Shown here: positions 25,854-34,166 of the stretch, one piece after another
Numbering within the stretch: position 1 is the first letter of the stretch
How the letters are laid out: every line of letters starts with the position of its first letter
NCBI GenBank assembly: GCA_017540905.1
Contig: JAFYAC010000018.1
Span: forward strand, 1 to 42,343
DNA: 42,343 bases
Direction of reading: 5' to 3'
Source of the DNA: Kiritimatiellia bacterium
GTDB taxonomy: Bacteria > Verrucomicrobiota > Kiritimatiellia > CAIQIC01 > Lenti-01
Position numbers and translations under genes: made by a program
Notes under the pieces: generated by a model
Told to the model about the DNA's origin: nothing
What the model saw: only the letters and a program-made list of their open reading frames with translations
The model's database searches: none

Positions 25854-27735
25854 AGACGGCGAACACGGGAAGGACGCGATGAAAGACGACGGAACGATGG
25901 ATGGAACGGAGGCGGTGCAGGGAACGGGGACGGAGGGATGGGGCGGCCAAGGAGGCTTCGACGGCCGGAGCGGAACGCTGTCGGGGGGATGGACGGAAAG
26001 CGGGGACGGGCAGGTGGTGCTGGGCGGGCGGTACCGGGTGGTGCGGCGTCTGGGAGAAGGGGGCATGGGGAGCGTGTGGCTGGCGGAGGATTCGATGCTG
26101 GACGGAAGGAAGGTGGCCGTCAAGATGCTTCCGGCGGTGCTGGCGGGGAAGAAGGGGGCTTGCCGGCAGGTGAAGCAGGAAGCGCTGGTGGCGATGAAGC
26201 TGGCGCACCCGAACATCGCGACGGTGCGGGCGTTCGAAGAGGAGGAAGGCGGGGTGCCTTTTCTGGTGATGGATTACATCGACGGGGCGACCCTGGAAGA
26301 GGTCCTGGCGGAGAATGGGCCGCTGGGGGCGGAGGAGACGGTGCGCCTCCTGGGGCCGGTGGCGGCGGCGCTGGATTACGCGCACGGGAAAGGGGTGGTG
26401 CACCGGGACGTGAAGCCGGAGAACGTGATGGTGGCGAAGGACGGGACGCCGTACGTGCTGGACTTCGGGATCGCGCGGGAAATCCAGGAGACGATGACGC
26501 GGATGACGGGGAAGCTGAGCAGCGGGACGCTGCTCTACATGTCGCCGGAGCAATTGCGGGGCCGGGCGCCCCAGGCGGCGCAGGACGTGTATTCGTTCGC
26601 GGCGATGGCGTACGAATGCCTGACGGGGGCCCCGCCTTTTGCGCGGGGGCAGGTGGAATGGCAAATCATGAACGAGCCGCCGGCTCCGCTGGCGGAAGGC
26701 GTGGCGGGGGCGGTCTTGCGCGAGGGGGTGATGGCGGGGCTGGCGAAGGAGCCGGAAGGGCGGCCTGGGAGCTGTGCGGAGGTCTTGGGGACGGGGGGAA
26801 ACCGTCGAAACGCCCGGGAATCCCTCGGAAAAGGGACGGCGGGAATGCGGCCGCCTGCGTGGACATGGTTGCCGGCGGTGGCGTTGCTGGCGGCGGCCAT
26901 CGGAGCGGGCGTGCGGTGGGGGGCGGGACGGGCCGCTCCAAAGGAGGCGGGAGAATCGGTGGTTGCGGACGCCCCTGCCGGGCCGGAAGCGGTACCGAAC
27001 GAGGGCGGGATGCCGGCGGCTCCCGCGGAGACGCGGCAAGAGGCCGGAGCCCCGGAGGGCGTGCCGCCGGAGGCGGGCGAGCCGGAGACGCCGGCGGGGA
27101 CGACGAAGACGATTGCGTTGCCGCAGGGGGGGGGATTGGAGATGGTGTGGTGCCCCGGGATCGGGGAAGGAATCTGGATGGGAAAGTACGAGGTGACGCA
27201 GGCGCAGTGGAAAAGCGTGATGGGCCGGAATCCGTCGCACTGCAAAGGGCCTGACCTGCCGGTGGAGAGCGTGTCCTGGAACGACTGCATGGAGTTCGTT
27301 GAAAAACTCAACAGCATGCCCGGCATCCATTCAAGCGGGCTGGTGTTCCGCTTGCCGACGGACGCGGAATGGACGGCGGCCTGCCGTGCGGGGACGCCCA
27401 TGGACGCGAAATTCCACAATCTGGCGGACGGGACGCCGATCACGAAGGGGAATCTCGACCGGGTGGCGTGGTCCGGGGAGGATTGGAACACGGGGAGCAC
27501 CCATCCGGTCGGGCGGAAGGAACCGAATGCGTGGGGATTGCACGACATGTTCGGGAACGTGTGGGAATGGACGCAAACGGCGGTGGGAGACCAGTTTTCG
27601 AGCCACGGGAGCGGTGCCTTCAATCCGGCCGAAGATTACGGGGGCTGGAGGAGCGTAAACCTGGAACGGCCCGAGCACGCCTGCCGGAACCACGGTTTCC
27701 GCCTTGCCGCCGACGGCAGGACGGCGGGGAAATGA
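25843..27735 (+). CDS. Ser/Thr kinase - transmembrane - FGE-like sensor
   Basis: The product has 630 residues. The kinase domain (about 60-325) has a GEGGMGSV glycine loop (near 71), VAVKML (Lys94), HRDVKPEN (187-194; Asp189), DFG (207) and SPE. All catalytic residues are present. One transmembrane helix (about 340-360) follows, then a Pro/Ala/Glu-rich linker and an FGE/sulfatase-modifying-like domain from about 425 (GGGLEMVWCPG, KYEVTQAQWKSVMG, LHDMFGNVWEW). The domain ends CRNHGFRLAADG and lacks the second Cys/Arg motif of catalytic FGEs, so it is probably a ligand-binding fold. The start at 25843 uses GGGAGG. It is coupled to the caspase-FHA gene. Confidence 0.85.
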   Translation: MRHEDGEHGKDAMKDDGTMDGTEAVQGTGTEGWGGQGGFDGRSGTLSGGWTESGDGQVVLGGRYRVVRRLGEGGMGSVWLAEDSMLDGRKVAVKMLPAVLAGKKGACRQVKQEALVAMKLAHPNIATVRAFEEEEGGVPFLVMDYIDGATLEEVLAENGPLGAEETVRLLGPVAAALDYAHGKGVVHRDVKPENVMVAKDGTPYVLDFGIAREIQETMTRMTGKLSSGTLLYMSPEQLRGRAPQAAQDVYSFAAMAYECLTGAPPFARGQVEWQIMNEPPAPLAEGVAGAVLREGVMAGLAKEPEGRPGSCAEVLGTGGNRRNARESLGKGTAGMRPPAWTWLPAVALLAAAIGAGVRWGAGRAAPKEAGESVVADAPAGPEAVPNEGGMPAAPAETRQEAGAPEGVPPEAGEPETPAGTTKTIALPQGGGLEMVWCPGIGEGIWMGKYEVTQAQWKSVMGRNPSHCKGPDLPVESVSWNDCMEFVEKLNSMPGIHSSGLVFRLPTDAEWTAACRAGTPMDAKFHNLADGTPITKGNLDRVAWSGEDWNTGSTHPVGRKEPNAWGLHDMFGNVWEWTQTAVGDQFSSHGSGAFNPAEDYGGWRSVNLERPEHACRNHGFRLAADGRTAGK

Positions 27736-27836
27736 GCGGGGGCGACGAGACGACGAAAGGGCGATAGGTCGAGGCAGGGGGGCGGCAAGGAGGCGGGAGG
27801 GGGAGGAGCGGGAGGGGAGGGAGGAGACGCAAACGA

Positions 27837-27853
27837 CGGGGGCGTTGCCCCCG
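27837..27853 (+). terminator. Short GC hairpin after the kinase-FGE gene
   Basis: CGGGGGC-GTT-GCCCCCG forms a 7-bp stem with a 3-base loop. No T-run follows, so termination is uncertain. It lies about 100 bp after the stop at 27735, in a 266-base gap that otherwise holds only the class B promoter at 27941. Confidence 0.3.
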
Positions 27854-27940
27854 AGCCCCCAGAATGCGGTGGGGAGAGACGAGGGGAGGGGAGCGCCCGC
27901 GCCGACAGGGGGGCGGAAGGGGGGATGGGGCAATGGTGGC

Positions 27941-27970
27941 TTGGCGGGGGGGCGGGGGGTGTGGTAGGGT
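27941..27970 (+). promoter_or_regulatory. Class B promoter: TTGGCG - 18 bp - TAGGGT
   Basis: GCAATGGTGGC-TTGGCG (27941-27946) and TAGGGT (27965-27970) are 18 bp apart. The caspase-FGE start follows 32 bp later with GGAGACAGGGCG between, the same leader as at 23868. Confidence 0.65.
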
Positions 27971-28001
27971 GGAAAAAGATGAAGCAGAAGGAGACAGGGC
28001 G

Positions 28002-29681
28002 ATGAAGCGGGTTGCATTGTTCGTCGGAGTGGACGAGTACGAGGACGGAAGCATCGCGCGGCTGGAGCACGCGGTGGACGACGCGGAGGCGCTGGCGGCG
28101 GTGTTCGGGACGCTGCTGGGATTCGAGCGGGTGGAGAAGTTGAGGAATCCGGACGGGCGGAAAGACATCCTGCGGAAGGTGGAGGAGGTGACGCGCGGGC
28201 TCGGGGCGGGGGACTTGTTCTTTTTCTATTTCGCCGGTCACGGGTACCGGGTGAAGGAGAACCACGTGCTGGTGTGCCGCGGGGATTCGTACGAGGACCT
28301 GGAAGACGAGTACGACGGGTTGCCGTTGGGGCAGCTGAAGAAGAAGGCGCGGGGGCCGTGGGACCGGATGCTGGTCATCGACGCGTGCCAGAACGACATC
28401 CGGAAGACGCGGGGGGCGGACGAGGGGGTGTCGGGGCGGGATCTGGCGCTGATCCTGGATGACGCGGACGGGGAGGGGGGCATTGCCGGGGAAGGGGTGC
28501 AGGTGGTGGTGACGAGCTGCAGCGAGGGGCAGAAGGCGCTGGAAGTGGGGGAGCTGGGGCACGGGCTGTTCACGTCGGCGCTGCTGGAGACGGTGAAGGC
28601 GCATGCGGTGGAACGCCGGCGGCTGGATCTGGACGGGTTCCGGGAGGAGATGGGGCGGCGCATGGGAACCCTGGCGCGGAAGTACCGGTTGCAGGGGAGG
28701 CAGAATCCGATGTTCCGGGTGCCGGGGGAATGCGGGATCGTGCTGCTGGAAGGGGAAATCGGGGGGCAGGTGCCAGTGGACAGGGGGCAGGGCGGGGGAG
28801 AAATCAGCGAGGTGGAGGTGTTGCGGGCGGAGATGGAGCGGTTGCGGGCGGAGATGGCACGGCTGGAGGCGGAACGACAGAAAGGACGGGCGGGGGCGCC
28901 CGTCCCCCCAATACGCGTGCCGTCGGTCGGGAAAGAAGCGGAAGGGGAACGGCGGGCGGGGGAGACGGCGACAATCACGCTGCCGGGCGGGGCGACGATG
29001 GAGATGGTGTGGTGTCCGGCGACGACGAGCGAGGAGTGGAAGCGCATTTCCGGCGGGAAGGACTACTTCCTGATGGGGAGTCCGGAGACCGAAAAAGGGA
29101 GGTATTATGACGAGACGCAGCGCCGTGTGAAGTTGACGCAGGGTTTCTGGATGGGAAAATACCCGGTGACGCAGGCGCAGTGGAAGAGCGTGATGGGGAG
29201 CAATCCGTCGTATTTCCATGGTGAGGACCGCCCGGTGGAGTGCGTGAGCTGGGAGAATTGCCAGGCGTTTTGCCGTGCGGCGGGGCAGGGGCTGGCGTTG
29301 CCGACGGAGGCGCAGTGGGAGTATGCGTGCCGGGCGGGCAGCACGGGGGCGTATGGGGGAACGGGGCGCCTGGAGGACATGGGATGGTTTAGGGACAACA
29401 GCGGTGATAAGACGCATCCTGTGGGGAGGAAGGCGCCGAATGCCTGGGGGCTGCACGACATGCATGGGAACGTGTGGGAGTGGTGCGCAGACTGGTCGGG
29501 GGTTTATCCCAGAGAAGAGGTGACGGATCCGAAAGGGGCTTCGTCCGGGTCGTACCGCGTGGGGCGGGGCGGGGGCTGGTGCGACGGTGCGGCCGGCTGC
29601 CGCTCGGCGCACCGCAGCTACTACTCCCCGTCCAGCACGCTCATCCGCCTGGGCTTCCGCCTCTCCAGGATCCTGTCATGA
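28002..29681 (+). CDS. Caspase-like peptidase fused to an FGE-like domain
   Basis: The product has 559 residues. The caspase domain (1-245) has FAGHG (His80) and LVIDACQ (Cys129), and parallels the 23868 protein nearly residue for residue. A short coiled-coil (RAEMERLRAEMARLEAE) joins it to an FGE-like domain (about 325-559): ATMEMVWCPATT, KYPVTQAQWKSVMG, LHDMHGNVWEW, and a GGGWCDGAAGCRSAHR C-terminus with GFRL. The last 35 codons end in C much more often than the rest of the gene, which favours G (see the region at 29578). The gene is monocistronic, with a class B promoter. The 420-base cassette 28891-29310 recurs at 41924. Confidence 0.85.
   Translation: MKRVALFVGVDEYEDGSIARLEHAVDDAEALAAVFGTLLGFERVEKLRNPDGRKDILRKVEEVTRGLGAGDLFFFYFAGHGYRVKENHVLVCRGDSYEDLEDEYDGLPLGQLKKKARGPWDRMLVIDACQNDIRKTRGADEGVSGRDLALILDDADGEGGIAGEGVQVVVTSCSEGQKALEVGELGHGLFTSALLETVKAHAVERRRLDLDGFREEMGRRMGTLARKYRLQGRQNPMFRVPGECGIVLLEGEIGGQVPVDRGQGGGEISEVEVLRAEMERLRAEMARLEAERQKGRAGAPVPPIRVPSVGKEAEGERRAGETATITLPGGATMEMVWCPATTSEEWKRISGGKDYFLMGSPETEKGRYYDETQRRVKLTQGFWMGKYPVTQAQWKSVMGSNPSYFHGEDRPVECVSWENCQAFCRAAGQGLALPTEAQWEYACRAGSTGAYGGTGRLEDMGWFRDNSGDKTHPVGRKAPNAWGLHDMHGNVWEWCADWSGVYPREEVTDPKGASSGSYRVGRGGGWCDGAAGCRSAHRSYYSPSSTLIRLGFRLSRILS
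28891..29310 (+). repeat. 420-bp FGE-domain cassette, copy 1
   Basis: Bases 28891-29310 match 41924-42343 without a gap; I count about fifteen differences, roughly 95 per cent identity by eye. It covers the linker and first half of the FGE domain. The second copy reaches the window edge, so the true repeat is longer. A recent duplication or gene conversion is the simplest explanation. Confidence 0.75.
29578..29660 (+). other. Candidate variable region (diversity-generating retroelement target)
   Basis: This is the C-terminal end of the FGE-like domain. Codons after Trp (tgc gac ggt, gcc ggc, cac, agc tac tac tcc, tcc agc, ctc atc) end in C or T and could all be derived from AAC/AAT template codons by adenine changes only. 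Fixed codons (tgc cgc tcg gcg, ccg, ggc ttc cgc) interrupt them at the positions typical for DGR-targeted FGE folds. The rest of the gene favours G in third position. No reverse transcriptase or template repeat is in the window, so this is a hypothesis. Confidence 0.35.
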
Positions 29682-29865
29682 GGCAATGCGACGACCGTGG
29701 GCGCCCCTCGCCCCCCGGCGCGGGAGCGCAGGGGGCGGAGGGGAACGGCCGCGGGAGCGGCCGACGGGGAAGCGGGAGCAAGCCGGGGCGGCGCGGCGGC
29801 CCGGAAGGGCCGGTGGGCCACCGGCGGGGGGGACGAGGGTAGGCGGAGCCGCGGCGGGGAAATTG

Positions 29866-29896
29866 TTGCAAGGGGGAGGGGGGATGGGACGTATAA
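29866..29896 (+). promoter_or_regulatory. Class A element: TTGCAAGGG - 15 bp - CGTATAA
   Basis: AAATTG-TTGCAAGGG is followed after 15 bp by CGTATAA. It lies 20 bp before the leader ORF at 29916 and about 55 bp before the caspase GTG at 29951. The gap from 29682 to 29865 otherwise holds GC-rich hairpins such as GGCCGC-GGGA-GCGGCC. Confidence 0.6.
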
Positions 29897-29915
29897 AGGA
29901 ACACAGGAGAAAGAA

Positions 29916-29954
29916 ATGAAAGGCAGCGAAGGAATGGCAGGAGGCCGGGCGTGA
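29916..29954 (+). CDS. Possible 12-codon leader ORF coupled to the caspase gene
   Basis: ATG at 29916 opens MKGSEGMAGGRA and stops with TGA at 29952-29954, which overlaps the GTG start at 29951 (GTGA). AGGAGAAAG precedes it. The overlap suggests translational coupling, but a chance open frame is possible. Confidence 0.3.
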   Translation: MKGSEGMAGGRA

Positions 29955-31912
29955 AGAGGGTCGGATTGTTCGTGGGCGTGGACCGGTACGAGCGGCTTCC
30001 GGAGTTGGCGGGGGCGGTGGAGGATGCGCGGGGAATGCGGGAGTTCTTCCGGGGGCGGGCGGGTTACGAGGCGACGGAGGTGCTGGAGAATCCGGGGTAT
30101 CCGGGGGAGGTGGCGGAACGGATACGGGCGGCGCGGGAGGGGCTGGAGGCGGGGGATCTGCTGGTGGTGTACTTCGCGGGGCACGGGGTGGTGTGGGAGG
30201 GGGCGCCGCGGCTGCTGTGCGCAAAGGCGCACCCGGACGCGGTGCACCGGGATTCGGAGGTGCTGAAATTGCAGAACATCGCGGACGCGGCGAGGGGGGA
30301 GCAGGATACGGTGGTGATCATCGACGCATGCCAGAGCGACATCGTGCGGGAGGGGCAGGACGCGGCGAAGGAGCTGGCGGAGCTGAAGGCGAAGATGGCG
30401 GAGCAGGGGATCGTGCTGCGGGGGCTGTTCGGGTGGCTGTTCCGGAAGAGGGATTTGTCGCTGGGCGGGGCGGATGGGGCGGGGACGGGGACGGCGGCGC
30501 CGGGGGCGGGGAGGGGGCGTCGGGGGCTGTACGCGGTGCTGTTTTCGTGCCAGGGCGGGGAGACGTCGGCGGAATACGAGGGGCACGGGCTTTTCACGCG
30601 GGCGCTGCTGGAGGAACTGAACGAGGCGGCGGACGGGGGGCTGTCGGTGAAGGTGGGGGATCCGCTGCGGGTTCGGGTGGACGGGCGGATGGAGCGGTTG
30701 CTGAAGGAGCGGGGGCTGGGGGCGGAGCAGCATGCGCAGATCCATCCGGCCATCCGTCCGGTGGAAATCGTGGCGGGGCGCGCGGACAAGCGGGACGAAG
30801 CGGCCCCGGCGGCGAAAGCGGAGGGGCGCGCGCTGGAAGGGCGGGCGTTCACGTGCGGGACGGGGGGAATCCCGATGCGGTGGTGCATGGGGACGGCGTG
30901 CGGGGAGTGGAAGAAGGAACACGGGACGGACTGGTTCCGGATGGGGGCGCAGGCGGACGAGGACGGGGCGAACTGTTTCGTGCCGTGCGACGGGCGGGCG
31001 GCGGAAACGGGGCACCGGGTGCGGTTGACGCGCGGGTTCTGGATCGGGGAGACGGAGGTGACGCAGAAGCAGTGGAGGGAGGTGATGGGGACGACGGTGG
31101 CGGAGCTGTGCGCGGCGGCGCTGGCGGACGGGACGGAATACGAGTACGCGGACACGGCGTACCCGGACGAGCCGGAACGGATGACGTTCCGCGAGAGGCG
31201 GGGCGGCCGGAGTCCGCAGGAGCTGTGCTACAACACGGCGGGGGACGCGCCGGTGTATTTCGCGAGCTGGGAGGACGCGATGGCGTTCTGCCGGCGGTTG
31301 ACCGAGCGGGAGGGGGAGGCGGGACGGCTCCCGAAAGGATACGAATACCGGCTGCCGACGGAGGCGGAGTGGGAGTTCGCGTGCCGTGCGGGCAGCGAGG
31401 CGACGCTGCCGACGGGGGAACCGTTCCGGATCGCGCCGGTGCGGCGGGGCGGGTCGGCGACGTTCGTCGGAAGCATGGACGCGGTGGCCCTGGAGGAAAT
31501 CGCGTGGTACGGGGGCAATTCGAGCGTGGGCTGGGACGGGCGGGGGCCGGACACGGACAACTGGGAGCGGCACGGGAAGCGCAAGCGGCATCCGGGAGGG
31601 AGGGCGGCGCAGCGGTCGGTGTACGGGAAACGGGCGAACGCGTGGGGCATACGGGACATGCTGGGGAACGTCTGGGAATGGTGCCTGGACTGGTTCGACC
31701 GGTATCCGGCGGGCGGGGGCGTGGACAGCGATCCGTTCCAGGCGCGGCGGCCGGGAGGGCTGGCGGGGCGGGTGGTCCGGGGAGGATGCTGGTACTCGGA
31801 CGCGCAGGAATGCCGTCCGGCGGCGCGGTGGCGCCACGAACCGGGGTTCCGGCAGTGGACGGTGGGGTTCCGGGTGGCTCTGGCGCCCGAGGTGAAAGTG
31901 GAAGGAATGTGA
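29951..31912 (+). CDS. Caspase-like peptidase fused to an FGE-like domain
   Basis: The 653-residue product starts with GTG after an AGGAGG site. The caspase domain spans about 1-260 with YFAGHG (His78) and VIIDACQ (Cys127), and GHGLFTRALLEEL. The FGE-like domain lies at about 295-650: FTCGTGGIPMRWC, FWIGETEVTQKQWREVMG, LPTEAEWEFACRAG, IRDMLGNVWEWC and a GGCWYSDAQECRPAAR end. It keeps the full FGE core but the domain is probably a binding module. It is more distant from the caspases at 23868 and 28002 than they are from each other, and heads the four-gene block running to 41247. Confidence 0.85.
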   Translation: MKRVGLFVGVDRYERLPELAGAVEDARGMREFFRGRAGYEATEVLENPGYPGEVAERIRAAREGLEAGDLLVVYFAGHGVVWEGAPRLLCAKAHPDAVHRDSEVLKLQNIADAARGEQDTVVIIDACQSDIVREGQDAAKELAELKAKMAEQGIVLRGLFGWLFRKRDLSLGGADGAGTGTAAPGAGRGRRGLYAVLFSCQGGETSAEYEGHGLFTRALLEELNEAADGGLSVKVGDPLRVRVDGRMERLLKERGLGAEQHAQIHPAIRPVEIVAGRADKRDEAAPAAKAEGRALEGRAFTCGTGGIPMRWCMGTACGEWKKEHGTDWFRMGAQADEDGANCFVPCDGRAAETGHRVRLTRGFWIGETEVTQKQWREVMGTTVAELCAAALADGTEYEYADTAYPDEPERMTFRERRGGRSPQELCYNTAGDAPVYFASWEDAMAFCRRLTEREGEAGRLPKGYEYRLPTEAEWEFACRAGSEATLPTGEPFRIAPVRRGGSATFVGSMDAVALEEIAWYGGNSSVGWDGRGPDTDNWERHGKRKRHPGGRAAQRSVYGKRANAWGIRDMLGNVWEWCLDWFDRYPAGGGVDSDPFQARRPGGLAGRVVRGGCWYSDAQECRPAARWRHEPGFRQWTVGFRVALAPEVKVEGM

Positions 31913-31916
31913 GGTT

Positions 31917-34145
31917 ATGAACGACGGACGGGCAGGAAGAGGGTCGTTGGGGGGGATGTCCATGGGCGGGGACGGGGGCGGCCGTGCGCCGCAGGGGGGG
32001 GCCGCGGAAGGGAGCGGGGACCGTGGAAGCCGCAAGGTCCGCGGGCCGCTGGGGACGTTTTGGCGTGCCGTCGCGGACGGGGTGGCGGAAATCCGGTGGG
32101 AGTTGCCGGAGGGGACGGCGCGGGAGGCGGCGCGGGCGTTGGCCGCGGCGTCGGGGTTGCGCGGGCATGTCCGCAAGTTCCTGTACCATTCGGACGGGAC
32201 GGTGTCGCTGGCGGACAGCGCGGTGGGAGCGGACGGGCAACGGCGCGACGAGGAGAGCCTCGAGGCGTGGCGGGAACGCCAGGAGGGGAGCGCGGTGGCG
32301 GCGGGGGAGGTGTTCGCCTTCGTGCACGCGATGGCGGAGATGCTGGATGCGGCGGCGAAACTATCGTGCATTCCGCAACGGTTCGTGCCGGGATGCATCC
32401 GGGTGCTGACGGACGCGGACGGGGGGCGGGAATACATGATGGAGGAGTTCGCGGTCGCGGACGCCGTGCGCCGCGCGCTCCGGACGGCAGGGCGTCCGAC
32501 GGACGAGGAGGCGGGCGATGCGGTCTGGCGGGCTCCGGAGCGGCAAGCGGGGGCGGCGGCGACGGCGGCTTCGAACCAATGGGCGCTGGCGCGGATGGCG
32601 TACTGGATGCTCCTTCCGGGCCGGATGGAGGACGGGGCGCCGCGGACGCTCCGCAAGCTCGACGCGGGACAGAACGCGGCGCTGAAGCGGGCGCTCTCGC
32701 CGGACCCGGCGGCGCGGTTCCGGCGGTGCGCGGACTTCGCGGCCATGCTGGAGACGGGGAAGCTGCCGGGAAGCGGGGGGGCCGGGCGGCGCATCGGGGC
32801 CGTGGCGGCGTTGCTGGTGGCGGCGGGGGTCGCGGCGGGGGCGTGGTGGGTGTGGCGGACGCTGGAGAACCGGGCCGAGCTGCGGATATCCGGAGGCGGG
32901 GGGCCTTTGGAGGCATTGCCGGAAAAGACGCTGTCCGAGGAGGCGCGGGCGAAGTTGGAGGAAGCCGTGTCGGCGAAGACCGCCCGGGACTGGGCGGCAT
33001 GCCTGGCGGCGGCGCGCGCGGTGCTGGCGGAAGACCCGGAACACGGGCAGGCGCGGGCGCTGGCGGCGGAAGCGGAGGAGGCGTCGGCCCCCTGGCTGCG
33101 CATCGAGGCGGACCGGCCGGGGGCGTGGATCGTGCGGGCGGGGACGAAGGTCCGGCTACCGACGAGCGTCCGTCTGGAGCGCGGGGCCAAGGCGGGGCCG
33201 TGGGACGTGCGGGCGGAGGACGGGGGGCGGACGTGGAGCGGGTTCGTGCCGGAATTCACGGTGGACGCGGAATGGACTGGGGAGCGGACGCGCCTCGTGC
33301 GCCTGGCGGCGGGGGAGGCCGGGGCGGGGACGGAACGCAAACGGCGGACGGTGCGGCTGCCGGGCGGGAAGACGTTCGCGATGATCTGGTGCCCGCCGGG
33401 CACGTTCCGGACGGGGGGGCACGAGGTGCAGCTGACAAAAGGGTTCTGGCTGGCGGAGCACGAGTTCACCGTCGGCGAGTGGAAGACGCTCCGGGCGCGC
33501 TCGCCATCATCCATCGCCGCGTGGAACAACCGGCGGAAACATCCGGCGCTGGACGGGGTGGACGGGCGTCCGGTGGACAACGTTCCGTGGGACGAGTGCC
33601 AGTCGTTCATCGGGGAGCTGAACGCGAGCGGGTGCGATTTGGATCTGGAGTTCCGGTTGCCGACGGAGGCGGAGTGGGAGTACGCGAGCCGGGCGGGCGG
33701 GACGGAGGGGGACGGGGAGACGCCGGACGCCGAGGCGTGGTACGAAAAGACGGCGAAATCCGTGCGGGTGATCGACCGGGAGACCAACGTCGTGACCACG
33801 GAAACCGTTCCGCCGCATCCCGCGGGAGAGAAGAAGGCGAACGGATGGGGCTTTTTCGACATGCTCGGCAACGTGTCGGAGTGGTGTTCGGACGAGTGGG
33901 AACCGGGGTGGTGGGAACGCCAACCGGCGGGCGTGCTGGTCGATCCGTCCGGGCCGCAGCACGGGGAGGGGCACGTGGTGCGCGGAGGCAACGTGCGGAG
34001 TCCGGCGCGGGACTGCACGCGGTCGGCCCGGGCGGGGGCGCCGAAGGCGGAAGACGGCTTCGGGCGGATCCTGGCCCCGTTGCAGACGGAAGACCGGACG
34101 TACCATCTGGTGGGATTCCGCCTGGCGGCGGACGAGACGGACTGA
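31917..34145 (+). CDS. Pseudokinase - transmembrane - FGE-like sensor
   Basis: The product has 742 residues. The N-terminal 40 are Gly-rich with a GRGSLGG motif. Residues about 50-275 follow a kinase C-lobe pattern (AEMLDAAAKL, WRAPERQ in place of APE, WALARMAYWMLLPG) but the catalytic Lys, HRD and DFG motifs are all absent. One transmembrane helix (about 290-312, VAALLVAAGVAAGAWWVW) is followed by a helical and beta-rich linker and an FGE-like domain (about 475-740) with AMIWCPPGTF, LPTEAEWEYASRAG, FFDMLGNVSEWC and VGFRLA. It starts 4 bp after the caspase gene. It mirrors the active kinase-FGE at 25843. Confidence 0.75.
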   Translation: MNDGRAGRGSLGGMSMGGDGGGRAPQGGAAEGSGDRGSRKVRGPLGTFWRAVADGVAEIRWELPEGTAREAARALAAASGLRGHVRKFLYHSDGTVSLADSAVGADGQRRDEESLEAWRERQEGSAVAAGEVFAFVHAMAEMLDAAAKLSCIPQRFVPGCIRVLTDADGGREYMMEEFAVADAVRRALRTAGRPTDEEAGDAVWRAPERQAGAAATAASNQWALARMAYWMLLPGRMEDGAPRTLRKLDAGQNAALKRALSPDPAARFRRCADFAAMLETGKLPGSGGAGRRIGAVAALLVAAGVAAGAWWVWRTLENRAELRISGGGGPLEALPEKTLSEEARAKLEEAVSAKTARDWAACLAAARAVLAEDPEHGQARALAAEAEEASAPWLRIEADRPGAWIVRAGTKVRLPTSVRLERGAKAGPWDVRAEDGGRTWSGFVPEFTVDAEWTGERTRLVRLAAGEAGAGTERKRRTVRLPGGKTFAMIWCPPGTFRTGGHEVQLTKGFWLAEHEFTVGEWKTLRARSPSSIAAWNNRRKHPALDGVDGRPVDNVPWDECQSFIGELNASGCDLDLEFRLPTEAEWEYASRAGGTEGDGETPDAEAWYEKTAKSVRVIDRETNVVTTETVPPHPAGEKKANGWGFFDMLGNVSEWCSDEWEPGWWERQPAGVLVDPSGPQHGEGHVVRGGNVRSPARDCTRSARAGAPKAEDGFGRILAPLQTEDRTYHLVGFRLAADETD

Positions 34146-34166
34146 GCGAGGGCAAAGGAGAAAACG

